Assembly (NCBI GenBank): GCA_036897525.1
Contig: JAYMTJ010000011.1
Span: 62,001-126,000 of the forward strand
From: Pelargonium x hortorum
Lineage: Eukaryota > Streptophyta > Magnoliopsida > Geraniales > Geraniaceae
Direction: 5' to 3'
DNA: 64,000 bases
Below the pieces are notes generated by a model, which ran no database searches, was not told the origin of the DNA, and saw only the letters and a list, made by a program, of their open reading frames with translations. Positions within the stretch are counted from its first letter, which is position 1, and each line of letters starts with the position of its first letter. Positions 13,680 through 25,866 of this stretch are shown here, one piece after another. The position numbers and the translations under genes are program-made.

Positions 13680-15800
13680 CTAATAAGTGACTGTTTAGTC
13701 ATGCTATGCAGAAGATTTTCTTTCTTTTTATTACAGACCTATGGTCCAGCAGTTGCCTAATGCGTTTGGAAATTGAAAGATTCGCTTATTATTAAATAAC
13801 ACCGAGCTCTAATCACTATGAGGACTATGAAGCGAAAGATTAAAGGTATACTATATAGAATACCGGACTGATAGAGGAATACCTAACAAAAGCCTAGAAA
13901 CCTGGAATTAGAATTATTTATTTCACTATCTTAAACTACAGGAACTCATTTAGTAAGTCTTAGAATCCTTTAGCTGCAACAGCATTTCACAGCTTTCCTT
14001 TAAGACTCAAGCTCGCTTTATTTGCTATAAGCTCAAGACAAAGCAAGATGTCAACTTGCCTACAAGATCTTAATCCAAAATCCTAGGACTAGGAATAGAA
14101 TAGACTTTCAAAAGAATTCTTAAGGAGAAAGGACTTTTCAAACCTTCACTCACCCAATATCCTTTTTTTGAGCGACACCAGGCACAGATCTTGCCCGCTC
14201 AATCCTACACACACACAAGACTAAATTGTGCCTCTGATTCTACCTCCCAACTATCTATTTCACTCCCTTCAAGGGTTCTTTTTCACTAGAGTCATTTCAT
14301 ACCTTCCAACCCTACTCCTTACAAAACTAGAGAATTTCAATTGACCGTGAACTGGATTGGCTTCTTTGTAAGGTATGCATCTTCAGTGTAAGCTAGGTAC
14401 CTACAAAGCTTCCTCTCCGAAACCGATAAAGCATTCTCTAGCATGTCAAGCTCTTTTCTCTCTTTACCTCCATGCCATAACCTAAACTACAAAGCATATC
14501 TCTTGCTTGCAGGTGATGTTCTGGACCCCAACTTGAAAGCCAACATCATTGAAAGCTGGCTTTGGAAGAAGTAAACTACATTACCTTATACCTTATAACA
14601 TAACAGTTTAGGAAGCTAAACCCTGGAAAGTGTAAATCCTTAAATACCTAAATACAACTTATAAAGCTAACCTTTATACCAAGCTGTCAAGTGCAATCCC
14701 TCTCAACCCTTAACAAAGCAACCTCTTTCGCAGCCATGGAAGTGCTAAGCGATCCAGGGGGAATACCGGTAAATGAACTCTTTTATTGACAACTTTTAGT
14801 TTTCGGTACACTTTTAAGGAGGGTTCCTTAATTAGTTTAGATAGAGCTACCAGCTTGCATTAGAGTTGGATTTCACTTGTAAAGGGCTGTTAGCAATAGA
14901 GAGTATAGGTGGTGTCAGAAAAAGAAATTTGTGCCAGTCAAGAAATGTTCGCTATTTTTGGGTATTTCTTATATTATGTCAAGCTTTTATCTTTTTCTCC
15001 ATTTACCCACTATAGATTGACCTGTACCTAAACAGGATAGATACAACTAAACTTTTTTTTATGTGTTTTTAATCCCCAATTTTTTTTGCTTCTTTACTTT
15101 AATTGTCAACACAAGCACAGAGCTCACTTATATTTATAGTCAAAAGTTTATAACCTTTATTTATTATAATTATATATTATATTATTTAGGGTAGCCCAAA
15201 ATAGACTAAAGAAAGCGTATCTTTATTCTAACGGTCCCTGAAAACTAGACAGGACCATCCCAAGCTTTGCCCTAGATTGACAACATTCACAGTACCTACT
15301 TCATTGGACGAAACCCTCGACTGGTTTGCTATAGATAGTTCATAGGAAGGGTCTTTCTTTAGCATTACTGTCAATGTCCTTTGCTTGGTTAGGGTGTATA
15401 AGTAACACCGTCAAGAGATTCCCAGCAACAAGAGATATTCAGTATTCTATATAGTTACAGTGTTAAAAGTGGACTTCAAAGATAGGGTTTTCAAGGGTTT
15501 CCTAAGAAAGGGCATGCCTGATATGACAGGTGAACTTGTTCATGTTGCCTCTTAGATTCATTACCTTCCTTCGACAGCAACTCCTAGCTTTCAAAAAAAG
15601 ATACTGGAAAGCTGTATGTAGAACTTCTCAAACCAAGCACAAAGAAAAGCATGTATGTAAGATTAGTTGAAACAAGTTTTTTGTTTAGCTCCCTTCAACT
15701 CCAAAAGCTTCCAAATTGACTTTGAAACAAAGACAAAGAAGCTAAGGATCTCTCGAGAAAGCCGGAGGTGTCTGACTCAAAATATAGGGACTTGTTGCCC
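13680..15800. other. Compositionally distinct non-coding block
   Basis: This 2.1-kb block is less AT-rich and more pyrimidine-rich in places (about 14100-14500) than its neighbours. It largely lacks the G-run/C-run palindromes except at 14814-14831. It has no long frame, tRNA or rRNA. It could be retained ancestral mitochondrial spacer or DNA taken from another compartment; I cannot name a source. Confidence 0.4.
14814..14831. repeat. Hairpin palindrome TTAAGGA-GGGT-TCCTTAA
   Basis: Perfect 7-bp arms TTAAGGA (14814-14820) and TCCTTAA (14825-14831) enclose a GGGT loop. It is a clean member of the window-wide palindrome class and could fold in DNA or RNA. Confidence 0.75.
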
Positions 15801-18800
15801 CTATAGGATATACTCACGCGTTTTATAAATAAAAAACTTAAGTCAACTATAAGTAAGGGTTCAGTGACAATTCAGAGTTTCCTTGTTAAAAGTGCTTCTT
15901 CTATTACTAGAGAGTCCCCAATTAGACCGGGATCACGAGAACTTAGCAAATAGGGTTACAATAACTTGTTAAGTTGTCCAGAGTCCTTTAGAAATAGAAT
16001 GACTCTCTGCCCAAGAGCTTCTAGATTTACATTAGCCTTAGTAGCGGAGAGATCCCGTTGAGAGCTTTTTTGTTCTAACTCTCTAATCTAGGTACGTTAA
16101 AGACTCTGTGCATTTCAAAATGAGATACTGGCTGGAGCTCTACAAGAAAAGTCTAACAGGATTGCTCAAACCTCGGTCGTAGAAATAGCTATATATATAT
16201 TTAATATCAAAAAAACCTGACCTGATTGTATGCTTATTTACTAAAAAAAGGGTAAATATTAAGTATAGATGTTTACCCGTAATTATTTCCTTATCCTCGG
16301 TAAACTAATAAACTTAGCGACTTCCCCCGCGGTAAGGCTCCTTTGTTCTGGTTGAAAAGTCATAAGCATCCGTGAATTGGGGCAGTAGATTCTTCTTGTT
16401 TAATTAACCTCTTTATAAATTCGATTTACTATGTGCTTTTATTATTTTAACTCTCTTTTAGTGCTGTATCTACCCTACAAACAAATAGCCTTTACCGTAA
16501 CCCTTAAGTTAAGCTACAAATACAGGAATATTACTTTTTAGAAGTGTTAGAGATTATGAATACAGATTCATTCGAATAAGGCTCAAATTTATTGCCTAGA
16601 ATAGCTGTTATTATGCAGCCCCATTTGAAGCAAATAACTAAAGCCCTTGATTGAGGAACAAATTAATAAGATAGAAGATTCTTATCTTAGATAATAACTT
16701 ATACGAATTTATTAACATAGCGACTGGAAAAACAAGGGACTAGAGCATTTCAAATTAATATTCGGACTAAAAAAAACGGAAACCTGCAAACGCTTTTCTA
16801 GTATACTCCTTACTCATAAATTAGTGAGTTAGGGGCTCTTTATTGCTGTGCGGAAAAGAGGTACGCTACTACCGCCCATGCCTAAAACGTTTTCCACAAG
16901 ACAAGTTAGGCTTAAACTCTTACAGGGGTTCCTTTTTTTTTTAGATATAGATTTACGCCTAAAAATAGGCACAGGATATCCCTTCAGGGTTCTTTTACTT
17001 CTGAATTTGTGAGGCTCTCTTTGCTCATAGCTGTTAAAAAAACAAGGTTTTGAGTTCCTTGTGATTTGTAGTTTAAGATAGTGAAATAAATTCCTGGTTT
17101 TTGAGATTGAGAGTAGATTCTTTGTGAGAGGACGGTCCAAGATTTCTTTCTGTGCCTGTGAAGCAGTTTCTTGATTGAGAGAATACTGAATACAATTTCT
17201 TGTTCTAAAGGAGTTCTTTCCTAGATGTAGGCTTTTGTAGCTTGTCTAAATCCACTCTAATCCTAGATCGATACATAATCTTATTCATGGAAGTTGTTGT
17301 TTTTTTTAATCTCGGGGCATTGTGAGTTTTAATGCATAAAATTAAGACAATTTGTTTTGCATTTGAACCCGCGGCTTATACATTGCGTCAGAGTTGCGTT
17401 ACTCACTAAGACTAAGAAGATATTTAAATTACTTTGAAATCTGGACTGCTTAAGATCTTTTTTCTAATGTTTGTACCTTTATAGAAAGAACTATGATAGC
17501 CTTTTCTATTTTAGTTATAATCACTCGAACCTCCCAATATTTACGAGCAAAGCCCCGTATCCCTAACTCCTACCCGCTTCTAAAAAGATTTTAGACTCTT
17601 AGGCAAAATAAGGAATTCTTATTAACTACGAGCAACACCCTTTAAACCCTCTTAAGCGCCTGTAAAGGCCAACAAGAAAATTACCTTGTACTAAACTAAA
17701 CCCTGGAAAAAAACCTATGCTTGTACTTGTCCTCGTACTCAAATTAACTTATGCTTACTTTAGCTCTAACTCTATTATTCCTTAACATCTTTTCGAAATG
17801 GGAACCTTGAAACAAGGGAACACGAGAACAACCTTTCATTTCAGGTCTTTTCTTATGGAGCTTAGTACCCTGTCTTCCTGTTGTAGCTGTCTGTAGCTAA
17901 TATGGTCTTACTCTTGGATAGATAGTTGGTAGGTGTTATTCCCTAGATTACTTATCTAGTATTATTTAGTATAGGTAAGCTTGCTTATAGTCTATCTTCT
18001 ATATTAGATGTATTAAGGATACCTTGTTGGGGAGTTGTTAAAGTAAGGGTTTCTGGTAAATGGAAGGTTGGGACAGGTGAGTAACAATATCAGAGATCTA
18101 CCTAAAAAACCTTACTTACTGGCTGGAAATTCATTGCTCTTTGAATTCAAATTACAGAAACCCTGAAAACAAAAGGAACATAAAAAAAAAGAAACTGCCT
18201 GACGCCTGACTCAACACTCTTGTTTTCTTAACTTCTTTGACTTATTCTGTACTTGCGCTTCTTAGTCTTTGCAGCTACACTTTTTTATGGGCTATACCTG
18301 TCCTTATTCTTAGAGAAGAGCTCTACTCAGGAGTTTTCCTGGAGAGAGACTTCTAACAGAACTGATAGCAGTACCTGATGTTACATTTCACTCAGAAAAT
18401 GTGGAATTTCCTATATTTCAACTTTAAATCCTTGTTAATTATCCGAACCCTTATCAGAACTCAAACCAAGCCATTTGCAACTCATATAAAAATAATAAAA
18501 AAAAGCTTAAAAGGTACTACTTCGTTTGGTTAATACTTGCTCCTACTCACTAGAGTTTACAGAGGGGACCCTTAATACTAAAACTTAGGCTGGGAAAGCA
18601 GTACCACATAGAGACCTCTCTTTACTTGGGGAACTCTTGGCTTGGTAAGTATTACCGATTTTAGAAAAAATAGGGGTATCCGGATCAAGTCGAGTAGTAC
18701 AAGAAATTTGTGGGTGCCTAGTAAAGGCTTTTCGATAGCGAAAGACGAGGTTCCTGGCTTATTTATAAAACCCCAGTATGGAAATACACTTTTTAGTTGA

Positions 18801-21800
18801 TAATGCTTTTGCCAGATTCTGGCCTATATTTTATTTTATTAATCGAAATCAAGTAAGATTCAATAAATAAGTGTTCATTCTCTTGATTGAACTTTCGAGT
18901 AGGAGGTTGAAATATTAAACATTTATATCTATAAGGTAAAGAAGGTAAAGCTGGGTAGAGATTTTGTACTCCTCTTGACTGAAAGAAATTCTTTTTTCTA
19001 CGGGGCTGGGGCCCCTAGAGTTTAATCTTGGCGAAGTCTTGCTTGCATCTTATTAAGGAGTTGTGCCTCAGGGTTCTAAAAAGAGAGTCCAAAGTCTCTA
19101 TATTACTACATTTTATTCCTAGACAACTTTTGTGTTAGATTTAGTAAAATAATGCTTTACTTTTTAGCATAAGTGATAAGAGTCTTCCTTTCCCCAATAC
19201 TCAGGGGAGCCCCATAAATATAGGCGAAAGTCCTTCATGGAGTAGGCCCCTGGAAAATTTTGTTCAGTACTTTTGATAAGTGTTTTCAAAATATACTAAG
19301 CGAGATTCTAGTAGAACCGAAGTGTTTCGACAGCTTGTTTGAGAGTAATGGGGGTCCATAGCTCGTAGGATTTGAATTCAAAAAAAAAGATTCTTAAAAA
19401 AGAATACAAATTACTAACTAAACACCTTAAACATCGAGTACTGCATCTACAGACCTACATTATCAATTTTATGAGGTTAGACTAAAATCTTTAAATAAAA
19501 TTTGTAGAAGCTACAACACCCCAGCCAGCTTTCAATTTAAAACGCAAAGGGCTTTTAGTTTCCTTTTCTCATAGCGGGAAAACTCTCTTAGTTGTATGTT
19601 TTAGATTTTTCCTTGGTAGGACAAACGGAGTTTCTGTTATGTATATAATTCCAGGCTTTCAAGAATAACTGACTTACATTTCGTCCATTTCTTAAGGGAT
19701 TCCCAAATTCTTTGATTACAAGTTAAAGTTCTTCAGTACCTTTTGTTTTATAGGGAGCCCTCTCTTTAAGCATTTTCCCCCGTTATTACTCCTATCTCAA
19801 CAGGGACGTGTTCCATAAGAGGTATTCTTGAGCTTATGATTATACTTTTTTTAATATCCTATAGGACTTTCTGACACTCTTTCTTAATATTGCAGTCTAG
19901 CAGTCTTTTTGTGGAACAAATACCGTTACCGTATCTCAACTTTGCCAGGAAAGAAAGCGCTTAATAAAGATAAAGAATAAAGTGCGGGGTTCTCTAGTCT
20001 AGTAAATAATTACTTATCCTGAGGAAAGTCCTAATACATGTTAACCGAAATAAGTAATAAATCTTAGTTGCACTTAACCAAAACTGGAAAGTAAACCCGT
20101 GTAAAAAGACTCAAACTGCTAAACATGCAAGTCCTTAATTTCAGCGGTAATTACCAACTCTTGTCTAACTCTCTCGAACAAATATACGTAAGTCCCTTAA
20201 CTACAAAAGGGGGTCTACCTCACAACTACCTGATTTTAGAAAGTGCAATCCCCTTGTCATATGTTTCGGCCTAAGCTTAAGAGATTTAAAGGACATGGTT
20301 CTTTTCTTATAAGCCGCCCAGTTACCGGGTTGCCAATTTCTTTATGAATATATTGAGCGCTCCCTGAATGAGTATTGCCTTAACAGTCTTCTCTAAATGC
20401 TTGTGAAGAAAAGTATAGCAGTCAGATTCAGCTAAAGGAATGCACTCCCTAACTAAAAGTAAAGGATAAACTTAATTAGGCTGGCTGCTGATAAAGACCT
20501 TTGTTGTGAGAGTTTTTGGATGGGGATGCTTGTACCTTTAAAGGGTTGCCCCGAGGTCCACTACAAGTACTTACTTATATTCCGGATTACGTAACTCCAA
20601 CGTCTTCAGATACTTATAATGGGTAAATGGGACGCTCCTTAGCTTTGGTCAAAACAAGAGGGCTTTTACTTATACAAAGCAAACTCTAGTTTACTTGTTT
20701 AACTATAAAAAAGAAAGAAAAAGAAACGAGTACTTTTCTTTATATGCTAGCTGCTAAACGCAAAGGCAAAGTGCGTAGTTTTTAAACTCGTTTAGATATT
20801 TAATGCTCCTATATTCTTGGTTCTTAACCCTATATTCAGTTATCCCAAAGTAGAGGGTACATTACATGCAAGAGTATTAAAAAATTTCGTCAATTTTGAT
20901 TTTAGGCGTATTTTAGAAGTATATGTATTTGAACACCGGTATGTACTGACCAGTTAGATATCCATTTCAGAGTTTTAGTAAACAAATAAAAGAAATCAGA
21001 GTAATAACGTAAATGTAGCTCTTTAAACCCTTCTTTCTACCAAGGGAAGTCCTGAGAAAATTTTTAAAACGCTTTCCACGGGTATTAATAAAGTAGAAAT
21101 GCCATGAAGAAAGAGACACTCAGATAGATATAAAATTCAAGAAGGTTTTGTCCTACTTCTTTTACCTTTTACTCGACGATTAATTTATTATTGACCCTCC
21201 CGTTCTGTCCTATTTTCAAATTTTCATTGAGTGCTTCGTCACAAGGAGACAAATCTAGATATAAAGTACAACCCAATATCTATCTATCTAAGAATTTACT
21301 TAATTGTAAGACTCCAGACAAAAAGTTCTAAAAACTTCAAGACCTTTTTATTCATTATTTTCTATGTAAGCGATTTGACTTTTTTCATTTTAAGGAGATA
21401 AAGGAGAGACCCACATGCCTCGATAGGTATTAAAGCGTCAAAGTGGCATAAAGGCTCCTAGATCTGCATTGTTTGTTTTGTTATTCAGTAGTACTATAAA
21501 AACTTCCTATAGAATAAGATTTTTTTTAGCCGAGTGAGTACTATATAAGGATGCGGGCAAGACCCCTTTCAAATTTGACAAGCCCAGAGTACTTACTTTA
21601 TATCATAATTTCAATTTAAGAAACCAGCAAAACCCGGATAGATTTACTACAAAGTAATAAGATAAAAAAGGAATTCTTTAAAAACATACTCATTATAGTA
21701 GTAAGTAGTAAATGCCCTTAGCTAGAAACATTACATGATTTTTCTCCACCTCCTAGCCGGCATGCTTGTTATATCATAGTAAAGGACATCGTAAGAAATT

Positions 21801-23335
21801 CCAAAAGGCTATCCTTATTGGGTTAAGCTTCCTAATATTAGAAATTGAGTTCTACTAAAAAGACCTGGTATGACCCGAACCGTAATTTTGACAAGTTGTA
21901 AATCTATGTGCGTATCCTATAATAGGGGCCTGGAATCCATATGGTGCTCTATTTATTTCAACCCACCACTCCCCCCTTAGAGAATTCTTCTTTTGGTCGG
22001 TATATACGTGTAAGTATAAGTTATAAAAGCCTCTACTAGTCCACTAACAGGGGGCGTGGGTCCTATACTAAAAATACTGGATTTAACCAATAAGGTATCC
22101 CTTGTACTTACAAGAAAATTCAATGTACTCTGTCTACCACTAGATTAAGGAAAGGAAGGGTCCCCCGCTTTTGAAAAACCAAGGCTATTTTTTTAATTAG
22201 AAAGGCGAACCTTTAACTACTGGAACACTTCCGCTTGGAATTACTAATCCTGGACTAGTCCGTAAGCCGTTCAAGTTCAAAAGATAATACACGTCTGTTA
22301 GAAACGAGGCTTTTTTCCCCTAAAAATTTTTAAGAGAGGGATTCTCTAGACATTGTAAACTATACTTTTTTTGTAGTACTTTTCAAAAAAAACTCTAAGC
22401 GTTAACCCAGCTTCTCAAAAGGATTCGTTAAGGGCTTTGCCCCTGACTTACAGTTACTTAGTTTATACCCTTGTTAACTTCTTACCGCGTTAACAAGTAT
22501 CGGTCTTTAGTTCTATACTTACTTTACCGGACCGGAAACGGATTGCCTTAGCTTCGGCTCTTTATATTCATATTCTTCAAAACTCCCTATATTGAATGAA
22601 AGCCTGGAAACTGAGTAATACAAGTAGACAACTCCTTTCCTAAACTATCCCTCAAAGAAAAGCCGCATTTTAAATGTGTATATAACTCTAGAAATATCCT
22701 ATAAGCTAAAAACAGGAAAAACGGGGACCCTCTACGCAAGCCGTTTATAAAGATTTACTCATTTTATTGGACCCATAATTGCTTAAATTCTGACTATACT
22801 AAAAAATACACAAGGACTAAAACCATGATTCTTCAAGAAACAGCTAAAGTTGCTTTCAAAAATTTCTAGAGTACAGTCTCGGACAAGTAAAAGGGATTTT
22901 TTCTTGCGTGTTAGAAGGTTCAAATTCGGGATATACGTAAATAAAATAAAAACCCAGTTAACTAAGAGGTATTTCCTCTAAGAATAAGTGCTGTGTCCCT
23001 ATCCAATCGGTAAGTTTTTGTTAGAAGTAGATATTACAGATTCCCAAGTTCTTAAACTAGGATTGATTTTACAAAGCCCTAACTAAAAATAACTCACATA
23101 AACATAAATAGAAAGCTCGAAATAGTGTAAAACCTGGTAGAAAAGGGGTATACCTTAGAGTACCCATGTACTTGAATAGTTAGCTTTTTCGTTACATTAG
23201 GAAAATCCTTACTTGACTTGACGCTTATATTAATCTCATCTTTAAGGGTAAGGGGGCTCCAGTAGAATACTCTTGATTTATACTTTACAGATTTCAGTTT
23301 CCCATATAAAAAGCAATAAAATTTTTCTGTTGTCG
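15801..23335. other. Gene-free spacer before the nad1 island
   Basis: About 7.5 kb of mainly AT-rich spacer. The longest frame is 16829-17140 (minus, 103 codons), which resembles no family I know and has a composition expected of chance. The palindrome GGGGCCCC lies at 19008-19015 within a longer G/C block. A weak tRNA T-arm-like motif on the minus strand near 17365 has no supporting acceptor stem. Confidence 0.55.
19008..19015. repeat. GC palindrome GGGGCCCC
   Basis: A perfect 8-bp self-complementary core in AT-rich surroundings, one of the recurring G-run/C-run class. An identical core occurs at 40636-40643. Confidence 0.65.
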
Positions 23336-23362
23336 TAATTGCCGACTCGTGAAGCCGCTGCA

Positions 23363-23824
23363 ATGCTAGAAATTAGACGGAACCCTAAGTCCGATTCTCT
23401 CCTAAGAATCTTGCTTCTTTGTTGTATAAGACTCCTTTGCACAGGCATTAAGGCTCCGACTCTTCTGTGCTATAAACTTCGTCTTACTTTTGAGGCAAGC
23501 AAGTTTTTAGATTCTCTTGTAGCAGGTGTAGGTCTTACTCGTCAATTGTATTGGGACGAGGAGAAGCAGTTAGGTAGCTGGGAGTTCTTACCCTTGTCGG
23601 CTACGTATCAGGATCCGCTTTCATTATACGGTAAAGACCGTGGTAACTTAATAACTCATCTAGATGTAGAGAGAGCATCGGTTTTGGATGACCAAAAAGA
23701 GAAGCTTCTCTTTTTGCATTCTATCTTCCTAGTTCCTGTCTTTCATTCGTATGTTCCGGTAAGTAGTTATTTTCTTAATAACCAAAGAGTCAAGGTTTCT
23801 TCGATCTTGGACCTCATCTTGTAA
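23363..23824 (+). CDS. Unassigned ORF of 153 codons upstream of nad1 exon 1
   Basis: I do not recognise this protein. The frame is closed by TAA at 23336 upstream and TAA at 23822-23824. The first in-frame ATG is at 23363; a longer 161-codon reading needs a TTG start at 23339. It is the longest open frame in the window and ends 103 bases before the nad1 start on the same strand, so co-transcription is possible. Residues about 13-27 are strongly hydrophobic (LLRILLLCCIRLLC), residues about 60-112 are charged, and residues about 114-137 are hydrophobic again, so one or two membrane segments are conceivable. I compared it by memory with plant mitochondrial atp4, atp8, ccm, nad, rpl, rps, sdh and mttB products and saw no match. 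It may be a chimeric mitochondrial ORF, a fast-evolving gene, or chance openness in a conserved leader region. Confidence 0.35.
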   Translation: MLEIRRNPKSDSLLRILLLCCIRLLCTGIKAPTLLCYKLRLTFEASKFLDSLVAGVGLTRQLYWDEEKQLGSWEFLPLSATYQDPLSLYGKDRGNLITHLDVERASVLDDQKEKLLFLHSIFLVPVFHSYVPVSSYFLNNQRVKVSSILDLIL

Positions 23825-23927
23825 CTCTTCTCTCTAAAGCTTTTTTCGAAATGTAGGGATCTCAATCTTCACTATCATGTAGTATTGGTTGGCAAGACAA
23901 AGAGCATGACTCACTAAAAAGTCCAAA
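23825..23927 (+). other. Leader region between the ORF and nad1
   Basis: This 103-base gap separates the stop of the unassigned ORF from the ACG start codon of nad1 exon 1. It would form part of the nad1 5' untranslated region. I could not identify a promoter or a processing site with confidence. Confidence 0.4.
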
Positions 23928-24316
23928 ACGTACGTAGCTATTCCTGCTCAAATACTTGGAATCATTCTGCCATTGCTACTAGGAGTAGCCTTCCTAGTGT
24001 TAGCAGAACGTAAAGTGATGGCTTTTGTTCAACGCCGAAAGGGCCCAGACGTAGTAGGCTCATTCGGATTATTACAACCAATAGCGGATGGTTTGAAATT
24101 GATTCTAAAGGAACCTATTTTGCCAAGTAGTGCATCTTTCTTCCTTTTTCGGATGGCTCCCGTGGCGACATTTATGTTGAGTCTGGTTGCGCTTGGGCTG
24201 TTGTACCCTTGGATTATGGTATGGTATTATCAGATTTAAACATAGGCTTACTTTATTTGTTTGCTATTTCTTCATTAGGTGTTTATGGAATTATTATAGC
24301 GGGTTGGTCGAGTAAT
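23928..24316 (+). pseudogene. nad1 exon 1 (NADH dehydrogenase subunit 1), frameshifted
   Basis: This is the 5' exon of mitochondrial nad1, encoding the N-terminal part of the ND1 membrane subunit of respiratory complex I. Translation from ACG at 23928 gives (M)[14 protein letters not shown], then the ND1 hallmarks [37 protein letters not shown] and [19 protein letters not shown] as start, converted to AUG by RNA editing, is typical for plant nad1. At 24187-24192 the expected GTTGCTTGG reads GTTGCGCTTGG: a duplicated GC adds two bases and shifts the frame, so the uncorrected reading ends at TAA 24237-24239. The shifted frame stays open and conserved ([33 protein letters not shown]) to 24316. 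Without the two extra bases the exon is 387 bases, about the usual seed-plant length. Several replacements are present (E to Q, S to L, N to S, F to L). The copy is a recent pseudo-exon, or the insertion is a sequence error; identity as nad1 exon 1 is near certain. Confidence 0.9.
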
Positions 24317-25200
24317 TTAGGAGCGGCCGTTCGGTCACCTATGAGACTACAGAGGACTAGTAATAGGTCAAAGTTCCTTGTGCTGTAGGTGTTGAATTGA
24401 ATTATCTATTCTCCACGGGTGTGGATTGACAGGCCTGGGACTCGTAAATACCAAGCATAAAGTCTCGTTTATAGAGTAGTGGTCTAGCCAACCACCTACT
24501 TTCAAGATAATGAGCGTGTAAAAGGAAGTCCTGGACTGGAAATTCTTAAATATGCGAGGAGCGTGCCGCAATAGAGATAGAGGGTAGTTCTTCTCCTGTA
24601 TCCCATCATGAACCTTTCCTTGTGATCGAGATGAATTAGCTGCCTTTTTTAATGACGAGGGCGGATTTCTCCGCATTAGGTAGGGTATCACGAACCCACA
24701 GTTATCCTTACTATTTCGTGCTTGGTATAGAGCGAACAGGTATACGTTTGCTACTGTCTTGTTCGCTGTCAAAAACCTGGTATTGCTCACCAGTGAAGTC
24801 ATATTGTAAAAGTCTTGTTATGAGAACATATTACCCATCCTTTCAATTTGGGACAAAAGGGGGTCTCCGTCTCGATGTATAACGCCTGGTGTTTAGAACT
24901 TAGTTAGTCTTCATCCTACGCGTAGTATAGAAAAGGACCATAGTAAGTTGCTCTTTCTTTTTTCTCATTGTTGATACCGGCAAGACCTAACCAAGAAATG
25001 AAGAATCTGGCTGGTTGGGTAGTTAGAGGACTCAAAGTACCCGTAAAGAAGAGGCTTCTGAGATTTTTGCGTTGCCTTAGCATAGGGAAAGGAGTCTGGA
25101 TATCTGCCTATCTATTTGGTGGATTTTCCCAAGGATTAAAAACTAGAAGCTCTTAGCGACAAGTCCGCCGCCTCAGAATAGCGCGGAATCTCAAGTTTTC
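24317..25200 (+). other. Probable 5' half of the trans-spliced group II intron of nad1
   Basis: In seed plants nad1 exon 1 is transcribed separately and joined in trans to exon 2, so the exon should be followed by domain I and part of the rest of a split group II intron. The sequence directly after the exon is less AT-rich than the general spacer, continues to about 25200, and has no nad1 exon 2 after it. A GAGCG element, resembling the 5' start of many plant group II introns, lies at 24321-24325, so the exact splice junction is somewhere from 24316 to 24320. Domains V and VI are not expected here and none was found. The frames at 24368-24802 (minus), 24652-24882 and 24968-25156 fall inside it and look like shadows. 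The 3' limit is a guess based on composition. Confidence 0.55.
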
Positions 25201-25853
25201 TCTTTGATATATTTGTACAAAAAAAACTACATACCAAAGCACTTAGGGAATTTCACTGAAGATTTCCGGGGTCTAATCCCAGTTTGACAAGCGAGGCAAA
25301 ACCCATCTAGCGCTTTTGGTTACCTTTTTCTTTTATGTTACTTGCTCTTTAGTCTTTGTTCGTAACTTTCTATCTGCCAGGGTCTTTCAAATATCTAGCG
25401 AGCTTTCATTAGATTAGGAGATTAGGTTCCTTTTTATGTGCTGGTCTATAGAAACCAGGATCTACTACATTCTACTTATGCAAGATGGAATAGTAGTTCT
25501 AAGCTCTAAGCAGTACTTTCCTAGGCTTGGTCTAGAGCCATGAGGATGGATCTAATCGTAAGCTGTCTAACTGTCCTAAAGGAGGGTTTCCGAAAGGAAA
25601 GTGAGAAAGAAAGCATTATTTGTAGATACTTTCATGCCGGGGACTTTTAAGAGTACACACTTAGAGATAGAGTTGTTAGGCTTCTTGGTAAACATTAAGA
25701 ATTTTCTCTTATTTGAACTCTGTTCCTTATTTTATATATTAGAGCTTTCGGCTAGTGAGTAATACTTCAGTTAAGTAAACCTTTATAGAACTCTCCTGAC
25801 CCAAATCGCGTTAGTTTAAACTGATATTAACAAATCTCTACAGGACATAGTAT

Positions 25854-25866
25854 CAAGGACTCCTTG
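25854..25866. repeat. Palindrome CAAGGA-C-TCCTTG
   Basis: Perfect 6-bp arms with a single central base. It belongs to the AGGANTCCT subgroup of the palindrome class; similar cores occur at 1674-1684 and, less perfectly, at many other sites. Confidence 0.65.

Noticed and set aside
16829-17140. 103-codon minus-strand frame
   Set aside because: No recognisable motif and a composition rich in K, R, S and N expected of chance translation; no gene-like neighbourhood.
17340-17420. Minus-strand string CGCGGGTTCAAAT, like a tRNA T arm
   Set aside because: No complementary T stem, acceptor stem or anticodon arm could be placed.
24368-24802. 144-codon minus-strand frame
   Set aside because: It lies antisense within the probable nad1 intron half and resembles no protein; the openness follows from conserved intron sequence of moderate GC.
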